A DNA stretch of 15,676 bases, taken from NCBI GenBank assembly GCA_005888075.1, contig VBKD01000179.1, positions 1 through 15,676 of the forward strand, written 5' to 3'. The notes beneath the pieces were generated by a model. It had not been told where the DNA came from, searched no databases, and saw only the letters and a program-made list of their open reading frames with translations. Both the position numbers and the translations under genes were made by a program. Below are positions 7,350-14,427 of this stretch, piece after piece (within the stretch, counting starts at the first letter, position 1; every line of letters starts with the position of its first letter). This DNA comes from Chloroflexota bacterium (GTDB lineage Bacteria > Chloroflexota > Dormibacteria > Dormibacterales > Dormibacteraceae).

Positions 7350-7384
7350 GACCACCGCCGAAGGCTGAGGCCACGGCGGTGGTC
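7350..7384. terminator. Bidirectional hairpin between convergent genes
   Basis: A perfect 11-bp inverted repeat, GACCACCGCCG (7350-7360) and CGGCGGTGGTC (7374-7384), has a 13-nt loop. It lies between the stop of the SHOCT gene (7346) and the stop of the convergent DUF7144 gene (7392). It has no T-run on either side, so it is terminator-like by position and strength rather than a classical intrinsic terminator. Confidence 0.6.
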
Positions 7385-7391
7385 CCCCACT

Positions 7392-7802
7392 TCAGGCGGC
7401 GGCCGGACGCGGACTCCAGTGCACGGTCAGCGCGTAGATGATCGCGAAGTCGTACAGGATGATGATGCTCGACCAGAACGGGTTCGAACCGATCACGAAA
7501 AGCTGCGCAAAAGCATTGACCACGACCGTTGCCATCGCAAACCAGCGACCCCATCCCTGGCGACCGAGGATCGCAAAACCAGCGAGAAGCTGGAGCACGC
7601 CGAACACCACGAACACCCCTGCCCAGAAGCGGAGGTCGCCATACACAAAGACACTCCGAAAGTAGGACGCACGGTAAAAAGCCACGAGACCATCGAACAG
7701 GTTGAATGCGCCCGTGATGATCGTCACGACGCCGGCGAACTCCACCCAGCCGCTATAAGGGGTCGTCGAGGGCACTCCGCCCGGATGCGTCTGTTGTTGC
7801 AC
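7392..7802 (-). CDS. DUF7144 family four-helix membrane protein (copy A)
   Basis: 136 aa from the GTG at 7802, chosen because AAGGAGGAGAGG lies just upstream (4 nt from its end). A longer frame reaching 7886 adds only Arg-rich sequence. Four hydrophobic helices lie at about 20-41, 59-80, 84-104 and 107-128. Family hallmarks are present: SGWVEFAG before helix 1, the GAFNLFDGL stretch in it, WGRW before helix 3, and NPFWSSIIILYD followed by IIYALTVHW in helix 4. It is a cytoplasmic-membrane protein of unknown function. The plus-strand gene at 8576-9025 is a paralogue. Both surround the carboxymuconolactone-decarboxylase-fold gene. No catalytic residues can be pointed to. Confidence 0.87.
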   Translation of the reverse strand: MQQQTHPGGVPSTTPYSGWVEFAGVVTIITGAFNLFDGLVAFYRASYFRSVFVYGDLRFWAGVFVVFGVLQLLAGFAILGRQGWGRWFAMATVVVNAFAQLFVIGSNPFWSSIIILYDFAIIYALTVHWSPRPAAA

Positions 7803-8070
7803 TTGACCTCTCCTCCTTGGTTCAGGCTTTGTCAGCGGAAGTGAGTGGCGGACACGCCGTTCACATGTCGAGCGTCGCCCCCTCATGGCCTTGGTGCGGC
7901 GCCGGACCAGTCGGGTATGGACATGCTGTTAGACATGACCTTCCGATGCGCTGACTACCGCAGGCCGGTAAGCGTCTTGAGGCTTTTGTCGAGGCAGGAG
8001 CTCTGCAGACGGACGTTGTCAGCGTTGTGGACACACATTTGGTTCGACGGCAAGAACCAGGGAGGTGCTT
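7803..8070. promoter_or_regulatory. Divergent intergenic region with repeated GACATG
   Basis: 268 bp lie between the start of the minus-strand DUF7144 gene and the plus-strand CMD-fold gene, so both promoters should be here. GACATG occurs twice directly (7920-7925, 7932-7937, 12 bp apart) and once inverted (7864-7869). No convincing -35/-10 pair or coding frame was found. Confidence 0.3.
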
Positions 8071-8433
8071 ATGACACAGGGAATTTCCGACGTTAGAACG
8101 ACGCTCCGGGCACTCGCGACAAGCGACAACATGATCCAGGACCTGCTTCGAGTGCAGGAGTCGAACATCGAGCGATCAGGGCTCGATCCGCACACGTGGT
8201 CGCTGGTGAAGCTCGCGGCTCTCGTCTCGATCGATGCCGCGCCGGCCTCGTATATCTGGCACATCACGACCGCTCAAGAGGCGGGCGTCACGGCCGAGGA
8301 GATGGTCGGTGTTCTCGTTGCCCTGGCGCCTACGGTTGGCGTCGCACGCATCATCGCCGCCGCCCCCGAGGTTGCGATCGGCCTTGGAATCGAGACCGAC
8401 GACGAGGGCGAGGAGGAGGACGACGAGTCCTGA
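8071..8433 (+). CDS. Carboxymuconolactone decarboxylase/AhpD-fold protein without CxxC
   Basis: 120 aa. The ATG at 8071 is chosen because GGGAGG (8060-8065) ends 5 nt before it; a GTG at 8065 overlaps that site. Residues about 35-105 have the all-helical CMD fold pattern: LDPHTWSLVKLAALVSIDAA, then WHITTAQEAGVTAEEMVGVL, then the APTVGVARIIAAAP helix. AhpD-type peroxidase partners carry a CxxC pair with a nearby His in the second block; here that site reads SIDAAPASYIWH, with no cysteine anywhere in the protein, so AhpD-like thiol chemistry is excluded. The C-terminus is a strongly acidic tail (DDEGEEEDDES). A related non-redox lyase or a binding role is possible. A terminator follows at 8486. 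Confidence 0.82.
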   Translation: MTQGISDVRTTLRALATSDNMIQDLLRVQESNIERSGLDPHTWSLVKLAALVSIDAAPASYIWHITTAQEAGVTAEEMVGVLVALAPTVGVARIIAAAPEVAIGLGIETDDEGEEEDDES

Positions 8434-8485
8434 CCGGATAGCTGCGAGGTCAGCCGGCTCGAGGTTCAACCAAATGTCGAGGGTG

Positions 8486-8506
8486 ACCCGCACTCGCGGG
8501 TGTTTT
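8486..8506 (+). terminator. Rho-independent terminator after the CMD-fold gene
   Basis: The stem ACCCGC/GCGGGT with a 4-nt loop (ACTC) is followed by GTTTT. It sits 52 bp after the stop of the CMD-fold gene and upstream of the second DUF7144 gene, so the latter probably has its own promoter. Confidence 0.7.
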
Positions 8507-8513
8507 CGCAATC

Positions 8514-8534
8514 AGCCCGGGTAGGGTGGGCTTT
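8514..8534 (+). terminator. Second, weaker hairpin with short T-run
   Basis: AGCCC (8514-8518) pairs with GGGCT (8528-8532) across a 9-nt loop, followed by TTT counting the last stem base. It lies 7 nt beyond the first terminator and may act as a back-up, or it may belong to the leader of the next gene. Confidence 0.35.
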
Positions 8535-8575
8535 ATCCCTTGGTTGCACGACTCAAGACAGGAGGTAATCAATAG

Positions 8576-9025
8576 ATGTCCACTATTGAAAGACGAACCG
8601 GTGGAGCTGGAGAGCCTTATTACTCCGAGGCTATAGTGACTGAGGCCGAACAATCTGGGTGGTTGGTGTTCGCCTCGACGATCATCATTTTCACGGGACT
8701 GTGGGGCATAATCGAAGGCTTCATCGCCCTGTTCCGGGCGACCTTCTTCACGGGTGCGCCCGTCTTCGGCCCCCTGGCGACCTGGGCGGTGGTCTGGATC
8801 GTGCTGGGCGTACTGCTGCTCGCGGCTGGATCCGGGATCATCGCGGGTCGTTCGTGGGCCCGTTGGTTCGGCATCGGGATCGTCAGCCTGAACGCGCTCA
8901 ACCTCATGTTCGCGATCGCCACCTATCCGTGGTGGTCGCTGTTCATTCTCACCGTCGACATCGTGATCCTCTACGCGCTTGCTGTGCATTGGCCACGAAA
9001 AATCCCGGCCACGGCGGGCAGTTAA
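8576..9025 (+). CDS. DUF7144 family four-helix membrane protein (copy B)
   Basis: 149 aa. The ATG is preceded by AGGAGGT (8560-8566) at a 9-nt spacing. After a 26-residue polar N-terminus come four helices at about 28-50, 68-90, 94-113 and 117-138. It shares the marks of copy A: SGWLVFAS, GLWGIIEGFIALF, the RSWARW junction, and PWWSLFILTVD followed by ILYALAVHW. The two copies are clearly paralogous but diverged and lie on opposite strands. A membrane location is certain by hydropathy; function is unknown for the family. The gene converges on the flavoprotein gene with only 17 nt between stops and no visible terminator hairpin. Confidence 0.87.
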   Translation: MSTIERRTGGAGEPYYSEAIVTEAEQSGWLVFASTIIIFTGLWGIIEGFIALFRATFFTGAPVFGPLATWAVVWIVLGVLLLAAGSGIIAGRSWARWFGIGIVSLNALNLMFAIATYPWWSLFILTVDIVILYALAVHWPRKIPATAGS

Positions 9026-9042
9026 ACGGGGAACGAAATGCC

Positions 9043-10464
9043 TCAGTCGTCGGGGCCGAGGTGGCTCCAGACTTCGGGGAAGGGCCCGATGCCAATGGTT
9101 CGGCAGACCTTTTGGGCAGCCATCGTGACACCTTCGGTGAACGTGGGATAGGCCAGCTGGAGCTCGGCCATCTGCTCGATAGGCATCTGGGCGGCCATGC
9201 ATGCAGCCACCATCTGGACGATCTCCGCCGAGTAGTCGCCGATCACGTGCGCTCCAAGAACCATGTGCGTGGGCCGGTCGACGATCAGCTTGCAGAAGCC
9301 CTCGGAGCGTCCATCGGCTACGGGGCGGAGCAGATCGTCGTAGCGAGCCACGCCGACGACGATGTCGTTGTTTGCGGCCGCCTCTCGCTCAGTGAGGCCC
9401 ACACCGCCGTATTCCGGATCGGTGAAGCTGGCGCTCGGGACGACATCGTAGGCCGCCTGTCGGGTCGGTCCTGAGACAGCGTTTTGCGCGGCCAGGCGAC
9501 CCTCCATGCGAGCTGTTTGCACCAGCATGGAGCGGCCGTTCACATCTCCGACGGCAAAGATGTGCTCTATGTTCGTGCGTAGGTAGGCGTCGACCGGAAT
9601 CGCCCGGCGCTCCGTCATCACGCCTGCTGCTTCGAGCCCAAGCTCGTTGAGGTTGGCCGGCCACCCGACCGCGAAGAAGACAGCGTCGACGTCGGCGCGT
9701 GACTCAACTTCCCCCGTGGTGTAGCGGACGATGATTCCCGGCCCTTCGCGCCGTAACTCCTCGACCAGGCTCTCCGTGTGTACCTCGATCCCTCTGCGGT
9801 CAAACGCGTTGCGGAGATCGGTCGAGACGCTTGAATCGGCCGAAGGGATGAGGCTGGAGCCGGCCTCGAACAGGTGGACCGCAACACCGAAGTCGGCAAG
9901 GATGGAGGTGATCTGGCACCCGGTATCGGCACCTCCAACGACGGCAGCCCGCGCGGGAAGCTCGGTGAGGGAGCGGATGTCGCCATAGGTCAAGGCCATG
10001 TCAGCGCCGGGGATTGACAGGCGGGCCGGGACGCCCCCGACCGCAACGATGACACGATCTCCATGCCACGTCCGGCCATCCCGCGCGCGAACGGTGTGGG
10101 GCTCAATAAACCCAACCTCGCCGAGCTCATCGACGAGGTCGATCCCGTGGCCGCGGAGGCGGCCGGCCAGGTTCTTTTTTTCGTGGGCATACCGGGCCAC
10201 GCGGGCACCGTTGGCCAGGACCGAACGCAAATTGGGGGTCGGAGGATCGCCTTCCAGGCCGAAGAGGCCCCAGGACGACGTGTCCCGCATCAAGCGTGCT
10301 GCCCGTGCCAGCGTGCGCACGGGTGCCGGACCTCGATTCAGGCTGGTCCCGCCCGCCTGGCCGGCTTCCAGCAGCGTTACCTCTGCGCCTAGCTCCCGAG
10401 CCTGGAGAGCCGCGGCGATGCCGGCCGGTCCGGCGCCAAGCACCAGCAGTCTCATGTCCCGCAT
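9043..10464 (-). CDS. Class-I-type pyridine nucleotide-disulfide oxidoreductase homologue lacking the redox cysteines
   Basis: 473 aa, full length for the dihydrolipoamide dehydrogenase/mercuric reductase family. FAD site GAGPAG (10-15) with an acidic strand end (E33). NAD(P)-site region VVGGADTG in the second Rossmann domain. FAD-ribityl motif IFAVGDVNGR. C-terminal dimerisation domain from about 345. The redox-active block, normally G-G-T-C-x-x-x-G-C-x-P-x-K, reads GGTSLNRGPAPVR (38-50), so both cysteines are replaced (S41, P46). The C-terminal catalytic HPTxxE reads YPTFTE (439-444), losing the His. It should bind FAD and probably NAD(P)H but cannot do dithiol-disulfide exchange. A soluble transhydrogenase-like or quinone-reductase-like hydride transfer is possible. 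The start ATG overlaps the DUF2252 stop by 1 nt (TGATG). Confidence 0.88.
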   Translation of the reverse strand: MRDMRLLVLGAGPAGIAAALQARELGAEVTLLEAGQAGGTSLNRGPAPVRTLARAARLMRDTSSWGLFGLEGDPPTPNLRSVLANGARVARYAHEKKNLAGRLRGHGIDLVDELGEVGFIEPHTVRARDGRTWHGDRVIVAVGGVPARLSIPGADMALTYGDIRSLTELPARAAVVGGADTGCQITSILADFGVAVHLFEAGSSLIPSADSSVSTDLRNAFDRRGIEVHTESLVEELRREGPGIIVRYTTGEVESRADVDAVFFAVGWPANLNELGLEAAGVMTERRAIPVDAYLRTNIEHIFAVGDVNGRSMLVQTARMEGRLAAQNAVSGPTRQAAYDVVPSASFTDPEYGGVGLTEREAAANNDIVVGVARYDDLLRPVADGRSEGFCKLIVDRPTHMVLGAHVIGDYSAEIVQMVAACMAAQMPIEQMAELQLAYPTFTEGVTMAAQKVCRTIGIGPFPEVWSHLGPDD

Positions 10465-11843
10465 CAGATCCCGGCCCGAGCGGTGATCCGGCCCCTTTCG
10501 ACAGCTTCCAGCAACGCCATGTGGTCGCGTTCGTTCTGATCTGCATACGCAAGGGCGAACTCATCTATCGCGTCGGAGAAGCCTCGCCCCCCGTCGAGAT
10601 AGCCGGAGATGGCGACTCTGTCCCCGGTCCGGGCGTGAGCGCGCGCGAGGGTCCAGCCGCAGGCTTGGCCGAGCGCGCGGAAATCGCCCGGTTTCATGCC
10701 TTCGAGCTCGGGTGAGACCTTCCAGTCCCACAGCTGACGGACGTAGTAATCGTGGATCAGGCCGTCTATCCCGCGACCACGAACCCAACCGAGAAAAACG
10801 TCCTGCGATGCCTGGATCAGCCGCTGTCCCTCGACCACACGGCGGCCGTGCTGCCGGTACGTGCTCCTGCCGAGGTAGGGCTCCAGTACCGACTCATTGG
10901 CCTCCTTGACCTGGAGCACAAGTGGGTCTGTGTCGTCGCGGCCCACCATCAGCACGATGTTGGTGCGTGTACCGACGCTGCCCACCCCGACCACCTTCCG
11001 CGCGAGGTCGCTGTAGGTGAACCTGCCCAGGATGGCGCGGCGGTCGTCGGTCAGGCTCTCGCTGTAAGCGTCCAGATAACGTTGCATCTCCCGGTCCAGA
11101 CGCTGGGCTTGCCTCTCCGCAACGAGGTCGGAGGTTCTCTCCACGAGCGGTGGGGTACCGGCGAAGCGGATCTTGCCGTCGACCTCGCGGCGAGTCAGCT
11201 TCTCGAGGGCGCGTTGGTTGTCCTTCGCTCGGGCGGGGGCTGACGCGAGGGTCCTGCGCCGGACACCGCTGAGCTGTTGGCTCCAGCGCTGCTGGATGCG
11301 CTCGAGATCCAGCTGCTCATACCAGACCTCCAGGTGGCCGTGGCCCGCAAAATCGTGCATCGCCGACTGATACTCATTCACTACCGAGCGCACGATCTTG
11401 CGGCGCTTCTTTTTCGACAGGCCGTAGTCACGACCCGCGATTTCGAGGCTTGCTGCGAGACGCTTGAGGTCCCACTCCCACGGGCCCGGCAACGTTTCAT
11501 CGAAATCGTTGATATCGAATACCAGGTTGCGTTCCGCCGACGCGAAGCCGCCGAAGTTGCTCACGTGCGCGTCGCCGCACAGCTGCGCCCGAAGCCCAGA
11601 GTCAGGTGTACCCGCGAGATCGCTCGCCATGATCGCGGCCGCACCACGATAGAAGGCGAACGGCGACGTGAGCATGCGGCCGTAACGGATCGGTACCAGC
11701 TCGGGAACCCTCGTCTCGGCCTGCTTCTCGAGCAGGCCGATCGGGTCCGGCCGGTCCCGAGCCGGTTGCCAGCCGCCGTGGACGTCAAGCGGCGCACGCT
11801 TGCGCGCCGCCCTGCCTGCCGCGAGCCGCTCCCTGACCGTCAT
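10464..11843 (-). CDS. DUF2252 family protein
   Basis: 459 aa from the ATG at 11843, which has AGGG 5 nt upstream. A GTG at 11885 would add 14 basic residues and cannot be excluded. Family marks: WQPARDRPDPIGLLEKQAET then PELVPIRYGRM (about 25-57), FAFYRG, CGDAHVSNFGGF (about 89-100), NDFDETLPGPWEWDLKRLAAS (about 110-130), YSDLARKVVGVGSVGTR and the lysine-containing LVLQVKEA. The GDAHxxNF and NDFDE elements resemble the catalytic and metal-binding loops of aminoglycoside-phosphotransferase/kinase-like folds. That suggests phosphotransfer (inference), but no DUF2252 substrate is established to my knowledge. Soluble. It follows the potassium-channel gene by about 80 nt and overlaps the flavoprotein gene by 1 nt. 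Confidence 0.87.
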   Translation of the reverse strand: MTVRERLAAGRAARKRAPLDVHGGWQPARDRPDPIGLLEKQAETRVPELVPIRYGRMLTSPFAFYRGAAAIMASDLAGTPDSGLRAQLCGDAHVSNFGGFASAERNLVFDINDFDETLPGPWEWDLKRLAASLEIAGRDYGLSKKKRRKIVRSVVNEYQSAMHDFAGHGHLEVWYEQLDLERIQQRWSQQLSGVRRRTLASAPARAKDNQRALEKLTRREVDGKIRFAGTPPLVERTSDLVAERQAQRLDREMQRYLDAYSESLTDDRRAILGRFTYSDLARKVVGVGSVGTRTNIVLMVGRDDTDPLVLQVKEANESVLEPYLGRSTYRQHGRRVVEGQRLIQASQDVFLGWVRGRGIDGLIHDYYVRQLWDWKVSPELEGMKPGDFRALGQACGWTLARAHARTGDRVAISGYLDGGRGFSDAIDEFALAYADQNERDHMALLEAVERGRITARAGI

Positions 11844-11925
11844 GAATGCCCTATCAAGCTTCCGCGTCCGTTTCAAGTTGGGCACGGCTTGCCGGCCGCT
11901 GTATGGACAGGAATTTGAACCACGC

Positions 11926-12600
11926 CTACGGGTCGCCTGAGGTGCCGCCTCCTGGAGGTCGCTGTCGGGCGCGACCGAAGCTGCCGACCAGCAGCGCGAT
12001 CACCGTCACCAGGTAAAGCTGGCCTGTGAGGGCTTCGGTGACCGCGAGTGCTTGCGCGACTCCAGATCCAGGAGTCAGGTCTCCGTAGCCCACCGTGGCC
12101 AGCGTGATAAAGCTGAAGTACGTGTACTGGGAGTTTGTGGCGGTTGATGCTTGGGCAAAAAACGGCCGGCCTGATAGATTGCTCAGCCCGGCGTCAACGC
12201 TGGCGTAGAACATGCCGATGACCAGGTATATGCAGATTGCGCCAAGCACTGTCTGAACGTTCACGAACAGAACTCGGCGAAAACGGACCACGATGATCGC
12301 GGGGAGCGCCACGATCACTGCCGCGTTCAGGAAGTCGCGGATCCCGCTCTCGACCGATCCGCTCGCCAGGGCTGCCACAGCGATCGAAGCCACTACCAGA
12401 ACCAGGAGGAGCAACTGACGAACGCCTCCGGTCGCGCGACCGCCGATCGCGACGAGCACGCTCGCGCCCTGGAGTCCCGTTGTGACCAGCGCGCCGAGTG
12501 TCCCCCCCGGCCAGACAATCGTCACGACGACCGCGCCGAAAAGAAGGATGAGTACGATCCCGTATCGGCTACCCTCGCTGAGGGCAAGGGCGGACCTCAT
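11926..12600 (-). CDS. Potassium channel protein (Ion_trans_2 pore)
   Basis: 224 aa. Hydrophobic segments lie at about 13-30, 34-52, 62-80, 92-104 and 112-132, followed by a pore helix, the selectivity filter TVGYGD (169-174) in ITLATVGYGDLTP, and a last helix at about 183-208. The filter is canonical for potassium. No regularly spaced arginine S4 helix and no RCK/cyclic-nucleotide domain are present, so gating is not voltage-sensor or nucleotide based as far as the sequence shows. The C-tail after the pore is only about 16 residues. The ATG overlaps the stop of the upstream gene by 1 nt (TGATG). A tetrameric channel in the cytoplasmic membrane is expected; the direction of use (leak or uptake) is unknown. 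Confidence 0.92.
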   Translation of the reverse strand: MRSALALSEGSRYGIVLILLFGAVVVTIVWPGGTLGALVTTGLQGASVLVAIGGRATGGVRQLLLLVLVVASIAVAALASGSVESGIRDFLNAAVIVALPAIIVVRFRRVLFVNVQTVLGAICIYLVIGMFYASVDAGLSNLSGRPFFAQASTATNSQYTYFSFITLATVGYGDLTPGSGVAQALAVTEALTGQLYLVTVIALLVGSFGRARQRPPGGGTSGDP

Positions 12601-13274
12601 CAGATGGCAACAGTTACCAGCTCGAAGATGCTGAAGGCGAGCACCATCACCCCGAGGGCCAAGACCGCGAGCCGGACGCTTCGGGAGTTGAAACGTGGAC
12701 CGATGGCAGTGAGAAACAACACCATCGCGAGCAGCACAGTAATGCGCACGTACTCATCACCCGTGCCGCGTGAGCTGTTGCCGGCGTCAAATGCGTGATT
12801 TGCCTCTTTGTCCAGCTGCGCAGCCTCTGACGCTTTTGCGTTTGTGTACTGCGGCATGAACGCCGGGCCAGGCGGAGCGCTTGGATCGTGCAGCGGGTCG
12901 GTCGCAAGCCACGCATCGAACGGCACCTTGTACTCTGGCCTAAATCTGCGCTCCAGGAAGTTCGCCAGGTCTGTGTTGTTGCCCTGGGCGGCAACAAGCC
13001 AGGCGTCGAAAGTGGTGGAGTCGTAGAGCATTTGCTGTCCGGCAGTTGTCTGCGCGCCCTGTGACGCAATGCGCAGCTTGGATGACGTGCCGTAGTCGGT
13101 GATGGCCCTTGTGTCCAATAGTGTCGCTTGGTAACCACTCCAGGCGGTGGTCACTGCCACGATGGCGAGCAGCAGACCCTCAACGATCTCAATCGGAAGG
13201 CTACTTGGCCTCTTTGGCACGCTCCTCTCCACGAAGCCCTCGGCGATGTCTTGCATCGCTGAACGCTCGGGCAT
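12600..13274 (-). CDS. Three-helix membrane protein of unknown function
   Basis: 224 aa from an ATG 3 nt after the RDD stop (TAA-TCG-ATG); no clear Shine-Dalgarno, so it is probably coupled. Helix 1 at about 29-47 (EIVEGLLLAIVAVTTAWSGY) is followed by a polar, largely helical region (48-170) containing YKVPFDAWLATDPLHD and an Ala/Lys/Glu-rich stretch near KASEAAQLDKEANHAF. Two C-terminal helices lie at about 178-193 and 200-222. The helix-1 sequence with SGYQATLL resembles a group of bacterial membrane proteins often placed next to channels, but I do not recognise the family with certainty. It lies directly upstream of the potassium channel with a 1-nt overlap and could be an accessory subunit (inference). 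Confidence 0.72.
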   Translation of the reverse strand: MPERSAMQDIAEGFVERSVPKRPSSLPIEIVEGLLLAIVAVTTAWSGYQATLLDTRAITDYGTSSKLRIASQGAQTTAGQQMLYDSTTFDAWLVAAQGNNTDLANFLERRFRPEYKVPFDAWLATDPLHDPSAPPGPAFMPQYTNAKASEAAQLDKEANHAFDAGNSSRGTGDEYVRITVLLAMVLFLTAIGPRFNSRSVRLAVLALGVMVLAFSIFELVTVAI

Positions 13275-13277
13275 CGA

Positions 13278-13808
13278 TTACACGCGGCTCGCGCGCGGCT
13301 CGTGCACCACGCGCGAGCGCGCGATGTGGTCATGCCAGCCGCGGCGATCACGATCCACCAACACCCACAAGAACCCTGCGAACAGAGGCAACAAGGAAAA
13401 GACATAGGCGATGGTTCGCACCAACGAGCGCCCGGCAGGCAACGGGCGGCCGTCCAGACCCAGGACCCGAATTCCCATCAGGGCTTTTCCCACCGTGCGG
13501 CCTGTGATCGCCACTGCAACCGAGAAGTAGAACAGCGGCACGAACGAGACCACCGCTCCCACGACAGCTGCAATCGCAGCGTTCAACCAGACCCACCTCG
13601 GCAGCACCGCGCTAACGAGTTCGGTCAAGAAGGTGCCGCCCAGGACAATCGCGGTGATCACAAGCAAGTCGATGGCCATGGCAAGCGCCCGGCTGACGAA
13701 GCCGGCAGCAACAGCCGTGGCCGGACTTGGTTCAGGGACCGGGTTGGACTGAGCCGTTCGACCCGCGAAGATGGAGCCACGACCGGACTCGGCGCTCGAG
13801 GCGATCAT
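13278..13808 (-). CDS. RDD family membrane protein
   Basis: 176 aa from the ATG at 13808; the frame extends to 13865 with a less likely start. After a Ser/Pro-rich cytoplasmic N-terminus (1-32) comes the RDD pattern: FVSRALAMAIDLLVI (Arg and Asp in the first helix), a second helix with VVGAVVSFVPLFYF, then GRTVGKALMGIRVLGLDGRP and a final helix with FLWVLVDRDRRGWHDHIA, where the conserved Asp-Arg-x-x-x-x-W-H-D sits. Family function is not fixed; some RDD proteins are implicated in sodium or proton exchange. The start lies about 77 nt inside the upstream gene in another frame, an unusually long overlap. The stop is 3 nt from the next start. Confidence 0.86.
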   Translation of the reverse strand: MIASSAESGRGSIFAGRTAQSNPVPEPSPATAVAAGFVSRALAMAIDLLVITAIVLGGTFLTELVSAVLPRWVWLNAAIAAVVGAVVSFVPLFYFSVAVAITGRTVGKALMGIRVLGLDGRPLPAGRSLVRTIAYVFSLLPLFAGFLWVLVDRDRRGWHDHIARSRVVHEPRASRV

Positions 13809-14427
13809 CCGCTTGCTCACTGTTCGCGCGAACCTCCAGGATCGCGTCCGTCGCGATGCCGGCACTCTGCGTCTTCACCAGCGCCGCCACCTCGGGACTG
13901 TGGGTGACTTCCTTGACCGTGAACTGGGCGATGTCGGCGACCGAGCTGACCGCTGTGTCTCGGATCAAACGCTCGACGATACGTCGGCCAAGGACCTGTT
14001 CCTCGCGTCCCCTCGCCGACAACCTCTGCAAGGCGCCCACGAAGGGCAAACCTCTCAACCGGTCTGCCCGGGCCGCGACGCGACGCCCGCCCCTGGCGGA
14101 AGTTGAAACCAGGCGGGCGACCACCTCCGCGGACTCGATGGCCACTCCTACGGCTAGGTCGCTGAGGCCCAAGGGGCCGGCTTTTGGCTTTCCGATGTCT
14201 GGCCGCGATGCCGGCTCAGTGTCACGCTGGATGGCGCGCAGACGCCGAACCGCCTCATCAGAGCCGAGGCCGACAGCACCCACGCCCAGGCGCACGACTG
14301 TAACCGCCAGCTCGAATTCCCCGCGTTGATCGGCACTTGCCCGCTTTCGCCGCGGCGCGGCTCGAGTCCGTTTGCGCCTACTGCTCGCCCGCGATCGGGC
14401 GCCGGTCGTTCGTTGCTGAGTGGGCAT
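13732..14427 (-). CDS. Basic protein of unknown function, first gene of the channel operon
   Basis: 231 aa from an ATG with TAGGAG 3 nt upstream. The first 35 residues are Arg/Lys/Ser-rich (RASSRRKRTRAAPRRKRAS), which suggests nucleic-acid or membrane-surface contact. The remainder is predicted mostly helical: GEFELAVTVVRLGVGAVGLG (weakly hydrophobic), GLSDLAVGVAIESAEVVARL, an Arg-rich segment (about 130-165), and VSSVADIAQFTVKEVTHSPEVAALVK. No signal peptide, clear membrane helix or known motif was recognised. Its last 77 nt overlap the start of the RDD gene. Being first behind the divergent promoter region, it probably defines the 5' end of the operon. I assign no function. Confidence 0.72.
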   Translation of the reverse strand: MPTQQRTTGARSRASSRRKRTRAAPRRKRASADQRGEFELAVTVVRLGVGAVGLGSDEAVRRLRAIQRDTEPASRPDIGKPKAGPLGLSDLAVGVAIESAEVVARLVSTSARGGRRVAARADRLRGLPFVGALQRLSARGREEQVLGRRIVERLIRDTAVSSVADIAQFTVKEVTHSPEVAALVKTQSAGIATDAILEVRANSEQADDRLERRVRSWLHLRGSNGSVQPGP

